IMG/VR virus record: IMGVR_UViG_3300017757_000005
Coordinates: 1 to 61,677 of that record
Strand: one strand, 5' to 3'
DNA length: 61,677 nt
Source of the DNA: a virus
Part shown: one piece after another, positions 32,854 through 40,695 of the stretch
How the letters are laid out: every line of letters starts with the position of its first letter
Numbering within the stretch: position 1 is the first letter of the stretch
Program-made: the position numbers and the translations under genes
Notes under the pieces: model-generated
What the model was told of the DNA's origin: nothing
Databases searched by the model: none
Seen by the model: the letters and a program-made list of their open reading frames with translations, nothing else

Positions 32854-34575
32854 TTATACTCCTTGTTCGATTGATGAAAAATCATTCTTCTTAACAAATT
32901 TAATTACACTTCTAAACTTGTCAAAAAGTTGATCCCCTTTATGAGATATAACGAAAACATTTGTTCCCTCGCCGATTTCATTTAGTACTTGTAGGAACAA
33001 GTCAGTACCACTCGCATCCATACTACTATCAAAAATTTCATCTAGTAGTAATAGATTTGTATTTACTGAATTCTTCATCTTGGCTATTTGTCTCCAAGTA
33101 AATAATATTGCTAGATCTATCCTCAACTTTTCGCCCTCAGAAAAACTATCATATGTAAACTCGTCCCTATATCTTGAGCGAATAGTTTCATTGAATGTTT
33201 CATCCAGTTCAAAGTGAACGAAGAAGTCCATTGCTTGTAGATATTTGTTGATAAGTTTGTTAATGATAGGAAGATACTGGCGAATAATCTCAGTTTTAAT
33301 GCCAGACTCAGCGAGAAGTGTTTTAGATACATCTTCAATTTGTTTTTGTTCTTCAACTTGCGTTTTTTCCTCGACTGCTTTTACAGCAGATTGTGCTAGT
33401 TCTTTAAGTTTCGCTTTCTGTGTTACCACATTTTCATCATCAATATTTAAAGTCGATTGTTCTTCTACTAAATCCTTGTTTGTTTTACCCAACAAACTGA
33501 GTGATTGATTGAGAGCAGATACCTCTGAGTTCTTGCTCATTATGGTCTGGTTTATAGTAGCAATCTCCTCATATCTTTTATTTAGCTTTTCAAGTGCTTG
33601 ACTTAGGGAAGATAAATGATTACTTGCTTTGCCCAGCTTGTCGTTTAATTTAGTTAAGATGTTATTCTTATGGTCGTGTTCTATACCTTGCTCACATTGT
33701 GGGCATACTTCATTATCTTCAAAGAAAGCAATATCATTAGTAATGCCTGACTTCTTATTATCATAACCAGCCAATAGTTTCTTAGCTTCTTCTAGATCTT
33801 TATTAACTTGGTCGCCATCAGATATCTGAGTATTTAAGTAATCAACATCTTTCATTAGTTGTTCGATAGAATTAGTAATATTGGTTATAGACTCTTCATT
33901 ATTACGAATCTTTTCATTTATCTTTTCTACAGCTTCTTCTTTTACACTGCTTAATTGTTCGAGTAATTCTTTCTGAGAATCTACTTGTTGTTTAGCGACA
34001 GTAATATCATTATCAACTTTCATGAGTTGTTCTTTAGTAAGTTTTGCTCTATCAGTAAGCAACTCATTCATAGTTCTAAATATACCGATATCTAAGATGT
34101 CCTCAATAACTTGTCGCCTGTGCCATAAGTTTAACTGCATAAATGGTGCATAACTAGCAGATCCTAGAATGACCAGCTTATTAAAAGTTCGCCAATCAAA
34201 ACCTATTATTTGAGTTTGTATATAAGTCTGCGTATCAGCATTGCTGGCGAAGGAATCTAGTTTTAAACCATCTACATATAATTCTACTTTGTTCGGTTTA
34301 GCACCTCGTAATATCTTATAATGTTTATTACGAATCATAAACTCAATCTCTACTTCGAGATTCTTACCATTAATACTATTTACGAGTTGGTCTTTTTTTA
34401 CTTTACGAAAAGGTCTCCCGAACAGAGAGAACATGAGTGCGTCAAGGATAGTAGATTTACCCTCACCATTTTTACCTACAATTAATGTAGTAGTAGAACG
34501 ATTAAGATCTACTTCAGTCCATGCGTTTCCTGTGCTTAATAGGTTTCGCCATTTAAGTTTTTCAAAAGTAATCAT
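32854..34575 (-). CDS. 46: Recombination nuclease subunit gp46 (SbcC/Rad50-like)
   Basis: A 573-residue SMC-type ATPase: Walker A VGKNGEGKSTI (about 33-43), two long coiled-coil arms, the zinc hook CPQCEQG in the middle, the signature SEGEKLRIDLAI, and Walker B LLLLDEIFDSS. With gp47 it resects DNA ends for recombination-dependent replication and host DNA degradation. It overlaps gp47 by 4 nt. Length matches T4 gp46 (560). Confidence 0.95.
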   Translation of the reverse strand: MITFEKLKWRNLLSTGNAWTEVDLNRSTTTLIVGKNGEGKSTILDALMFSLFGRPFRKVKKDQLVNSINGKNLEVEIEFMIRNKHYKILRGAKPNKVELYVDGLKLDSFASNADTQTYIQTQIIGFDWRTFNKLVILGSASYAPFMQLNLWHRRQVIEDILDIGIFRTMNELLTDRAKLTKEQLMKVDNDITVAKQQVDSQKELLEQLSSVKEEAVEKINEKIRNNEESITNITNSIEQLMKDVDYLNTQISDGDQVNKDLEEAKKLLAGYDNKKSGITNDIAFFEDNEVCPQCEQGIEHDHKNNILTKLNDKLGKASNHLSSLSQALEKLNKRYEEIATINQTIMSKNSEVSALNQSLSLLGKTNKDLVEEQSTLNIDDENVVTQKAKLKELAQSAVKAVEEKTQVEEQKQIEDVSKTLLAESGIKTEIIRQYLPIINKLINKYLQAMDFFVHFELDETFNETIRSRYRDEFTYDSFSEGEKLRIDLAILFTWRQIAKMKNSVNTNLLLLDEIFDSSMDASGTDLFLQVLNEIGEGTNVFVISHKGDQLFDKFRSVIKFVKKNDFSSIEQGV

Positions 34576-35639
34576 TCAGCAGTTTCACTTTCAGTTTGTT
34601 GTGCTTCAGCATATAATCCTTTAAGGAATCCTTTTACCTTTTCCTTATCTAAATTTGTTTCTACACTATCAACATAACTATTCAATATATTCATGGTATC
34701 TTCTAAGTTTATCTCTTCATCAATCTCGCCATCTTTAAACTCAGCGAAGTCCTCGATAATTTTAACATCGTGTGGACCAGCTTTATAAATCCCTTTCATA
34801 AATGTATCAAACTTATTAAAGTCTGACTTGTTAGCTACAATCACTTTGACATACTTATCAGCCATAATACTAGCATCAAAGTCATCATAATTATTGGTCA
34901 CATCATCGTACTCTACTCTTTCAAACATAGTATATGGATTCTCAATAAACTCAAGTTCCATAGTTTCAGTATCCCAGATATGAAATCCTCTTGGGTCTTT
35001 ATAATCAGACCAAGTTAATTCATAAGGATTCCCAAGATAATATATATGCCCATCGTTGTTCCTATGATGGTAATGACCCGAATAAACCAAACCAAATTTT
35101 CTAAACCTTTCTGCGTTTAAACCACCATGAGATTTAACCCCACGATGCATTACAAAACCAGCTATCTCTAAATGACCCATACATATTTCTGCTTTACTAT
35201 CCTCTAATGCTTCCATACTTGATTGATAATTGTCAGTACAGATCCATGGTAGCATAAAAATATCACGACCATCAACTGTTATATCCATCGCTTCAGGTAT
35301 AGTAGTAATATTTTTATAATCATTTAATAGTAAGTCGATAGAATTAGTATCGTTGGTGTTCTTATAATAAGTATCGTGATTACCAGCCAACATCCACATG
35401 TGCATACCAGCATCTTTAATAGGGTCAAAGAAGAACTGCCTAGATCTTTTTAATGAATGGTAATTGATGTATTTTCGGCGATCGAATGTATCACCAAGAT
35501 TTAATATAGTTTTGATACCTCTTTCCTTCAAAGCAGGGAAAAAAGTATTTGTATAGAATTTATCCATATAATCTACAAAAGTGATAGCATCTCCTCTAGC
35601 ACCGAAATGTAGATCGGTTATAATAGCAACTTTACTCAT
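34572..35639 (-). CDS. 47: Recombination nuclease subunit gp47 (SbcD/Mre11-like)
   Basis: A 355-residue metallophosphoesterase with the full motif series: DLHFGARGD, LNLGDTFDRR, LAGNHDT and SGHYHHRN, which bind two metals. It supplies the nuclease activity of the gp46/gp47 complex. It overlaps gp55 by 8 nt and gp46 by 4 nt. Residue length and motif spacing are normal for T4 gp47. Confidence 0.95.
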   Translation of the reverse strand: MSKVAIITDLHFGARGDAITFVDYMDKFYTNTFFPALKERGIKTILNLGDTFDRRKYINYHSLKRSRQFFFDPIKDAGMHMWMLAGNHDTYYKNTNDTNSIDLLLNDYKNITTIPEAMDITVDGRDIFMLPWICTDNYQSSMEALEDSKAEICMGHLEIAGFVMHRGVKSHGGLNAERFRKFGLVYSGHYHHRNNDGHIYYLGNPYELTWSDYKDPRGFHIWDTETMELEFIENPYTMFERVEYDDVTNNYDDFDASIMADKYVKVIVANKSDFNKFDTFMKGIYKAGPHDVKIIEDFAEFKDGEIDEEINLEDTMNILNSYVDSVETNLDKEKVKGFLKGLYAEAQQTESETAE

Positions 35640-36183
35640 TTACATCGTCCAACGCATCAGAGATGGGTGTGGACTTTTTTTCTTTCTTCTTTTTCTCTTT
35701 GGCTTCAAAGTAAGGGTCAAGGACTTGGTTCTTTTTCATATACTCAATATATTGGTTAGTACCTTCGCTATCTTCACCTGCTTCCATGAACGCATCAACA
35801 TCCATCTCAGCAATTAGTTTCTGCTTCACATAAGTTTGTTTCTTTTCTTTTTTAATTCTTCGTAAAAAAGCATAGAAAATAATTTGCGTAAAGTATGAAA
35901 ATGGATTACCAGATTTATCAGGGTCGAAGTTATGTATGTATTGAATACAGTTTTCAACACCATCCAGTATCATATCATCCCGATAGGTATAGTTGATGAA
36001 GTTAGGTTTGTAAGAAAGGTGTGTACCAATCTTCAATAAGCATTCACCAATATACTCTGGGATTCTAGGTTTATCTTGTTTCTTTTTGCTCGCCTTAGCA
36101 CAAGCATCTTTATAATCTTTTAGTGCTTGTAGAAACTGTTTATTATCAACATAATGTTGGGGCTTCTTTTTTGAGACTGCCAT
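35632..36183 (-). CDS. 55: Late-transcription sigma factor (T4 gp55-like)
   Basis: Aligned to T4 gp55 across 183 residues: YVDNKQFLQALKDYK, FINYTYRDDMILDGVENCI, IHNFDPDKSGNPFSYFTQII and FLRRIKKEKKQTYV. gp55 directs host RNA polymerase to TATAAATA promoters with the gp45 clamp, and its presence supports reading CTAAATA as the late motif here. AGGAGG precedes the ATG; its own promoter is at 36206-36234. The gp33 co-activator is not seen in this window. Confidence 0.93.
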   Translation of the reverse strand: MAVSKKKPQHYVDNKQFLQALKDYKDACAKASKKKQDKPRIPEYIGECLLKIGTHLSYKPNFINYTYRDDMILDGVENCIQYIHNFDPDKSGNPFSYFTQIIFYAFLRRIKKEKKQTYVKQKLIAEMDVDAFMEAGEDSEGTNQYIEYMKKNQVLDPYFEAKEKKKKEKKSTPISDALDDVNE

Positions 36184-36205
36184 GTAGTCCTCCTATCAAA
36201 ACATA

Positions 36206-36234
36206 ATTCTATATAAAACATTCTTAAAAGGCAA
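36206..36234 (-). promoter_or_regulatory. Promoter TTGCCT-N17-TAGAAT of gp55
   Basis: -35 TTGCCT at 36229-36234, -10 TAGAAT at 36206-36211, spacing 17, then a short leader with AGGAGG before ATG 36183. The rest of the gap up to 36318 is AT-rich and I see nothing else in it. Confidence 0.65.
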
Positions 36235-36318
36235 CTATTATTTTTTTTCATTTAATGCTTGCTTTTTAAGAAACTGAAGAGTAGATTACAGGGTGTTCCA
36301 GGGATGATAACGAGACTG

Positions 36319-36624
36319 TTAGAATCCAACTGATTCTCCACATCCACAACTTCCAGTAGCATTCGGATTTATAATCTCGATATGCGATCCTGCGAAATCT
36401 TCTTTATAATCAATCTCAGATCCCATAACATATAACTCTGCTAATTTATCCACTATAATCGTATCTTCAATAAGGGTGCCATCGGCGACTTCGTTTGTTT
36501 CTTCCCACTTATAAGTAAACCCAGCACAACCTCCACCATCGAGGGCAAGTCGTGCGTACTTATTCCCACTCGCTTTGAGTTTGATTTGTATGTATTGTTT
36601 AGCTTTTGGAGTTATGCTTATCAA
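36319..36624 (-). CDS. A-type iron-sulfur carrier (IscA/ErpA/HesB-like)
   Basis: A complete 101-residue HesB-fold protein with the three Cys ligands: C33 in GGGCAGFTY, C93 and C95 in GSCGCGESVGF. It hands Fe-S clusters to target proteins. Phage-borne copies are known in marine T4-like phages and count as auxiliary metabolic genes. ATGA overlap with the Sm-like gene above. No signs of decay. Confidence 0.9.
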   Translation of the reverse strand: MISITPKAKQYIQIKLKASGNKYARLALDGGGCAGFTYKWEETNEVADGTLIEDTIIVDKLAELYVMGSEIDYKEDFAGSHIEIINPNATGSCGCGESVGF

Positions 36625-37115
36625 TGGATTGTTTTCTTTGATTTGCCGATGTTGCCTAGAAGATAATCAAGCACTTCTGCTGTATCCTCTAGTCTGTCTT
36701 CGCCCAAGATCTCTTCACTGCGTTGTCTCATAGTTTCGGCAGTTTTGCGTAATACATCTTGAGTTTCAGATAATCTTTTCTTTGGTACTGGTACATCGAT
36801 GAGTTTTTCATACTCTTCGACTAATTCTATATAAAATGGAACTGAAAAATTATGAAGGACTTTAGTAAACATAATATCTTCTTTTTTAAATGTGAAGTTC
36901 CTATCTTCTGCGAAACCACAGAATGGTGCAGCAGCAGTGACATCTACTACCATATCTTGCCTTCTTTCATGAATAGTTTTTAATTCAAAGGGATATTGTA
37001 CAGATATAGTTTCAGGTGCGTCTGCTCTGATAGTAGCCACTAGAGTTTCCCCTGTGGTTAGCTTAAGAATAATGAACTCGTCATCTTCCCTAATTAATTT
37101 TTGATTATCCAACAT
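36621..37115 (-). CDS. Sm-like protein with C-terminal helix
   Basis: The 164 residues open with a strand pair FIILKLTTGETLVATIRA like the protein at 20415, then QYPFELKTI, and end in a long charged helix (VLRKTAETMRQRSEEIL). The Sm-like barrel is an inference from the TGE strand pattern. It overlaps UvsW by 11 nt. Two such proteins in one genome suggest paralogues. Confidence 0.6.
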   Translation of the reverse strand: MLDNQKLIREDDEFIILKLTTGETLVATIRADAPETISVQYPFELKTIHERRQDMVVDVTAAAPFCGFAEDRNFTFKKEDIMFTKVLHNFSVPFYIELVEEYEKLIDVPVPKKRLSETQDVLRKTAETMRQRSEEILGEDRLEDTAEVLDYLLGNIGKSKKTIH

Positions 37116-38592
37116 TTACCTCTACTATTTTGTAGTTAAATTTTTCTTCACTGTATATAGAGAGTCTTTCACTGAAATGTTTTAAAGTATGATTTTTCCA
37201 AGATTTCCAAGAAAGGTCATCAGCTATATCATACAAATTACAAGTTTCTTTACCCTCTTTTAGTCTAAGTCCTCGCCCAATAGATTGTAAGTTTCTTATC
37301 TTACTTTTACTTGGCGATGCGAAAATAATATTTTCGATAGATGGTATATTAATGCCAGTCGAGAATGTACCAAAAGAAGCAACTATGATATTGTTGTTTG
37401 TATCACCTGCTATTTCTCTGACCTTTTCCCTATCCTTTACGACTGTGTCCCCTGACACAAACCAGATGTCCTTTGAACCATCTACCTTTTTATTTAGGTT
37501 TTCATATAAAGGAATCCCATGCTTTTGAACGAACTGATATAAGACTAAGGTGTTTCCTTTTAAATCTGCAGCCAAGTTTACTATAAATTTATTTCTATAA
37601 TCATTAGTCACTAAGAAGTCCATCTCGTCGGCATACTTATTATTTTTTCTACCTTGTCTATCTAAGTCATCATATTTTAATAGTAAGCAAGTAATATCTA
37701 AATCGGCAACCTTTTTCTCTTCCATTAATTTTTTAGTTGTAGTGACAGCAAAGACTGGTCCAAACACACCCTCTAGTACTAGCTTATGAACTTTCTTTCC
37801 ATCAATCGTACCAGTCGTGCCTATCCTGTAATTACAATTAATTAATTTATCCATACAAGTCGTCAAAGATCTAGCTTTAAACTGATGTGCTTCGTCACCA
37901 AAACATACATCAAACTGAGCGAACCATGCTTTGGGTTGTTTATATACTGACTGCCAAGTGGTAATTAATACTTGCTTAGAGATATCTTTAGTAAATCCTG
38001 AGTATAATTTTTGTACACTATCCTCTACATTCCATCCATTTATAGTGGAATAATCTTCAAAGTCTTTATATAACTGTTCAACTAAGGATGTTGTTGGTAC
38101 TATGATAATAGCTTTTTTGCCTTGATTTAATAGATATCTAAGTGTAGAATATATAATTAGACTTTTTCCAGACGCTGTAGGACTCACCAAGAGCGTTCTT
38201 TCATCATTAATGGCTTTATGTATAGCTTCAACTTGATATTCTCTGGAGCTCAATTTTTGCCCCTTGGATGCTAATTTTAAGGAATTTACCCAGTTTTCGA
38301 CCTCTTCAAAGGGTATTTTTCGGTCTATTACTACTAAATCCTTACATTCTATCTCATAACCTCGCTCAACAGCGAATCTTTCTACATATCGGTATAATCC
38401 AAGATATAATGTATGTCGTATTCTATCATATTGGCGGATTTTACCATCCCACATACGACTTCGGTACTGTGGAGTGAACTGAGCACCTGGAACTGAATAG
38501 GTAAAGTAATCGCAGAGCTCCTGTTCAACTGCAGGCTCTGAAAAACAGCGAATATGTATATTACTCGCTTTCTCTATCGTTATTTTAGGCAC
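37105..38592 (-). CDS. uvsW: Recombination helicase UvsW
   Basis: A 495-residue SF2 helicase: Walker A LVSPTASGKSLIIY (about 134-147), DEAHQF box, then TGTIDGK (motif III), and the C-terminal FSTGINIPSIENIIF plus QSIGRGLRL (motif VI). The N-terminal RCFSEPAVEQELCDYFTY region fits UvsW. It remodels branched recombination intermediates. It overlaps UvsY by 8 nt. Confidence 0.93.
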   Translation of the reverse strand: MPKITIEKASNIHIRCFSEPAVEQELCDYFTYSVPGAQFTPQYRSRMWDGKIRQYDRIRHTLYLGLYRYVERFAVERGYEIECKDLVVIDRKIPFEEVENWVNSLKLASKGQKLSSREYQVEAIHKAINDERTLLVSPTASGKSLIIYSTLRYLLNQGKKAIIIVPTTSLVEQLYKDFEDYSTINGWNVEDSVQKLYSGFTKDISKQVLITTWQSVYKQPKAWFAQFDVCFGDEAHQFKARSLTTCMDKLINCNYRIGTTGTIDGKKVHKLVLEGVFGPVFAVTTTKKLMEEKKVADLDITCLLLKYDDLDRQGRKNNKYADEMDFLVTNDYRNKFIVNLAADLKGNTLVLYQFVQKHGIPLYENLNKKVDGSKDIWFVSGDTVVKDREKVREIAGDTNNNIIVASFGTFSTGINIPSIENIIFASPSKSKIRNLQSIGRGLRLKEGKETCNLYDIADDLSWKSWKNHTLKHFSERLSIYSEEKFNYKIVEVNVG

Positions 38593-39022
38593 CAGATATA
38601 AATTTTTTCCACTCTATTGAGTTTTTAATGTCCCAACCTCTACTTGAGATTGATTTCATGATACTTTCGGTAGCATATACCATATCTTCAAGATAAGATA
38701 TGCGTACAGTTTGGTCTATCAGCTCTTTATCGCCATGTAATAGGTCGTCTTGAGCTGATTTTATAGGTTTTATGCCTTGATATTGCTCCCAACCCAGTTC
38801 TACTAACTCGTCTCGACCCAACTCACCATTATAATATCGTATTTTTAATCTGCGAAGTGCATGAAACTCTGCTCTTTGTTTAGTAAGTTTCATTTTAAAC
38901 TCCATCAGGAACTTTAAATACTTTTGGTGTAGGTTTGGGATGCGTACTGCTTCTTTATCTAAGTGGTCGTCATCGACTATCGAGTCCTTTGACCATTCGT
39001 CTTGTAATTGTTGTAAATTCAT
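38585..39022 (-). CDS. uvsY: Recombination mediator UvsY
   Basis: 145 residues matching T4 UvsY in length and sequence: LQQLQDEWSKDSIVDDDHL, RLKIRYYNGELG, then IMKSISSRGWDIKNSIEWKKF. UvsY loads UvsX on DNA coated by single-strand-binding protein. AGGAG lies upstream of the ATG, behind the promoter at 39047-39075. Confidence 0.88.
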   Translation of the reverse strand: MNLQQLQDEWSKDSIVDDDHLDKEAVRIPNLHQKYLKFLMEFKMKLTKQRAEFHALRRLKIRYYNGELGRDELVELGWEQYQGIKPIKSAQDDLLHGDKELIDQTVRISYLEDMVYATESIMKSISSRGWDIKNSIEWKKFISGA

Positions 39023-39046
39023 ATAAATTATACTCCTAACAACTTA

Positions 39047-39075
39047 ATCTTAGTTGATTTATTCTTAAAAGTAAA
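39047..39075 (-). promoter_or_regulatory. Promoter TTTACT-N17-TAAGAT of uvsY
   Basis: -35 TTTACT at 39070-39075, -10 TAAGAT at 39047-39052, spacing 17, in the gap between a tail gene and uvsY. Confidence 0.6.
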
Positions 39076-39078
39076 GGT

Positions 39079-39609
39079 CTATTGGCAGTAGTAATAGGTA
39101 TATTTAAAGGTTGCACGAGTAGAAACCATCATAACATCTTGCATCTTAGCTTCAAACTGAATCGGCTCTAGTGCTGTAGGAAAACAATCAACAAATGTGA
39201 ATGTTTTTACAGGTTGGTTTTGTCCAGATAATACCTGAAGTGTAGCATCTGAGAAGTTTTGTGATATTTCGGAAATCTTCGCTCTTTCCTCAGAGGTAAG
39301 GTATGACAAATATTGCTCATGATTTATTGGGAACCCAAGTCCAATCATCCAGTCATGTATTGCTTTCCAGTTTGTCATGTTAGCATCTACTTGAAACTCG
39401 ACTACAAGTTCTTGGTATGTGAGTATTTCTCCAGGAATAGGGTTAGCCACTAAAGGTGTTTGTTGCATAAACTCGCCCAAAGTAAGTCCTGGCAATCCAA
39501 CTGATTGTACAAAGAATGTAGTATCTGGTAATCTGGCTACATCAAAAGTAAAGCCATTAGGATTTAATGGGGATATATCGGTAGGGAATTTATTAGAATA
39601 TGCAGTCAA
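39079..39609 (-). CDS. Tail-tube-fold structural protein (gp3-position)
   Basis: 176 residues from a TTG start with AGAGGAAAG upstream. TTFFVQSVGLPGLTLGEF, PIPGEILTYQELVVEFQVD and NWKAIHDWMIGLG are typical of phage tail-tube-like proteins, sharing pattern with gp19 (46629). Position between gp23 and uvsY equals that of the gene annotated as gp3 (tail completion) in cyanophages, from memory; I leave the symbol empty. It overlaps the 46-aa gene above by 4 nt. Confidence 0.75.
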   Translation of the reverse strand: MTAYSNKFPTDISPLNPNGFTFDVARLPDTTFFVQSVGLPGLTLGEFMQQTPLVANPIPGEILTYQELVVEFQVDANMTNWKAIHDWMIGLGFPINHEQYLSYLTSEERAKISEISQNFSDATLQVLSGQNQPVKTFTFVDCFPTALEPIQFEAKMQDVMMVSTRATFKYTYYYCQ

Positions 39610-39746
39610 TTAACTTTCCTCTTTTGTAGTAATTTTAGGTGAGCCAAATGAGATGCCCACATATTTTTAAATTGTTTATTCTGTGCCCGATCTAGAACTC
39701 TTTGTAGTTTAGCAATTCTTTTAGCTAGTAGTTCTTCTGGTGCCAT
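39606..39746 (-). CDS. 46-aa basic helical protein
   Basis: ATG 39746 to TGA 39606: MAPEELLAKRIAKLQRVLDR and 26 more residues, strongly basic, with heptad-like Leu. It overlaps the gene above by 26 nt and the tail protein below by 4 nt. No family recognised. Confidence 0.5.
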   Translation of the reverse strand: MAPEELLAKRIAKLQRVLDRAQNKQFKNMWASHLAHLKLLQKRKVN

Positions 39747-39873
39747 TTTCTCTTTGTTCGATTTTCTTTTTAAGATCCTTTTTATCTTTCCACATTTGCT
39801 TCAATCGTGGGTCAGATGTTTTATCTATAATCTTATCAAGATTTTCTATATCGTTTAATAAACTTTTATTCAT
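39721..39873 (-). CDS. 50-aa basic coiled-coil protein
   Basis: ATG 39873 to TAA 39721: MNKSLLNDIENLDKIIDKTS then RLKQMWKDKKDLKKKIEQRE and a short tail. Helical and charged. ATGA overlap with the membrane peptide above. No family recognised. Confidence 0.5.
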   Translation of the reverse strand: MNKSLLNDIENLDKIIDKTSDPRLKQMWKDKKDLKKKIEQRENGTRRTTS

Positions 39874-40010
39874 AACAGTATCCCGAGAGCAAGTAAACCA
39901 ACAGCAAGTCCTAGCAAAAATGCCATGAAAATGAGTTGGTAATAATCTATCTCGAACTTGACTTGAAACCAGTCAATCGCTTGTTCGTATATTTCAATCA
40001 ACTTAGACAT
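39870..40010 (-). CDS. 46-aa membrane peptide
   Basis: ATG 40010 to TGA 39870 with GAGGAT upstream. A soluble amphipathic first half (MSKLIEIYEQAIDWFQ) and a hydrophobic second half (FMAFLLGLAVGLLALGILL). A C-terminal anchor layout like small lysis or envelope peptides. CTAAATA at 40028 lies in front. Confidence 0.55.
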   Translation of the reverse strand: MSKLIEIYEQAIDWFQVKFEIDYYQLIFMAFLLGLAVGLLALGILL

Positions 40011-40027
40011 AATATCCTCGATATTAC

Positions 40028-40034
40028 TATTTAG
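40028..40034 (-). promoter_or_regulatory. CTAAATA late-type promoter motif
   Basis: 17 nt before the ATG at 40010, with a ribosome site between. It lies in the gap between two membrane-peptide genes. Confidence 0.45.
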
Positions 40035-40046
40035 GTCTTTTGAAAT

Positions 40047-40211
40047 CTATATACCGATATAATATTGGTGGAACCAGATGGCTGCGACTGCGAGAGTAGG
40101 AGGAACGATGGCGACTAGGGATGGTAATAATACCATATATAGCATGGGGTTCTCGACCATAAAGTCGACATCGTCCTCGTGAGTTTTTGTAGGTTTTTCT
40201 TTAGTATCCAA
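40047..40211 (-). CDS. 54-aa membrane peptide, TTG start
   Basis: TTG 40211 to TAG 40047: MDTKEKPTKTHEDDVDFMVE, then a hydrophobic span about 25-47 (MVLLPSLVAIVPPTLAVAAIWF). An internal ATG (codon 18) is an alternative start. It overlaps the gene above by 11 nt. No family recognised. Confidence 0.5.
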   Translation of the reverse strand: MDTKEKPTKTHEDDVDFMVENPMLYMVLLPSLVAIVPPTLAVAAIWFHQYYIGI

Positions 40212-40341
40212 AATAACTCATTCGCATCGTCACGAATGTGGCAACTGGGAATCCTAAAGGAAGAGCAATGTATGCTAGAAATTCGGCAAATGCTTTGGTT
40301 TTTCGCACCATGCTCTTCGTTAATTTAATAACTGTGGACAT
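40201..40341 (-). CDS. 46-aa membrane peptide
   Basis: Start at 40341 (MSTVIKLTKSMVRKTKAFAE) follows AGGAAAA; the frame could extend to 40398 without a site. Basic N-terminus then FLAYIALPLGFPVATFV as a membrane span. It follows an AT hairpin (GTTATAAAAA...TTTTTATAAC) in its leader behind the CTAAATA at 40405. Confidence 0.5.
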   Translation of the reverse strand: MSTVIKLTKSMVRKTKAFAEFLAYIALPLGFPVATFVTMRMSYFGY

Positions 40342-40404
40342 GGTTTTTCCTATTAAGTGTTTACATTTAGTTATAAAAAAATAAATTTTTATAACCACCG
40401 AAAT

Positions 40405-40411
40405 TATTTAG
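40405..40411 (-). promoter_or_regulatory. CTAAATA late-type promoter motif
   Basis: Directly after the terminator U-run at 40413, about 63 nt before the start at 40341. It restarts transcription for the small membrane-peptide cluster. Confidence 0.45.
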
Positions 40412-40412
40412 T

Positions 40413-40458
40413 AAAAAAAGAAGGGCAAGTTGGTTATAAGAATATAATACTTGCCCTC
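40413..40458 (-). terminator. Terminator after the YRG-protein gene
   Basis: GGGCAAGT pairs with ACTTGCCC across an 18-nt AT loop, then TTCTTTTTTT on the minus strand. It lies 10 nt after the stop of the 54-aa gene. Confidence 0.75.
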
Positions 40459-40467
40459 CAATTAAAG

Positions 40468-40632
40468 TTAGTGTGCTATGCCACGATACTGTAAACCAGT
40501 AGCGACTTTTACACTCTCTTTAGATATGGCACCATGTTTAATCCCTCTGTAAATACCACCTTTTTTGGACAATTTATTATCCTTGGCGACATTTTCATCA
40601 GTGACTTTGATACCTCTGTAGAAAGTAGTCAT
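40468..40632 (-). CDS. 54-aa YRG-repeat protein (DUF4278-like, PirA-type)
   Basis: Start at 40632, with GGAGG 6 nt upstream; a longer frame to 40680 would begin inside the riboswitch expression region and is rejected. The protein has three YRGI motifs: MTTFYRGIKV, GGIYRGIKHG and LQYRGIAH. This spacing is the mark of DUF4278, small cyanobacterial proteins. In cyanobacteria a DUF4278 protein (PirA) controlled by a glutamine riboswitch binds PII and tunes arginine synthesis. The same gene arrangement here suggests a phage version that senses glutamine and acts on nitrogen control. That function is inferred from family and context. It has its own promoter, riboswitch and terminator. Confidence 0.75.
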   Translation of the reverse strand: MTTFYRGIKVTDENVAKDNKLSKKGGIYRGIKHGAISKESVKVATGLQYRGIAH

Positions 40633-40695
40633 CGTTTCCTCCAGATTGTAATAGGTTGATCTTTGAATAAAACTGCGCAATTCTATTCACCTATT

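Noticed and set aside
36235-36318. Structured RNA between IscA and gp55
   Set aside because: Apart from the gp55 promoter next to it, I find no convincing stem or conserved core.
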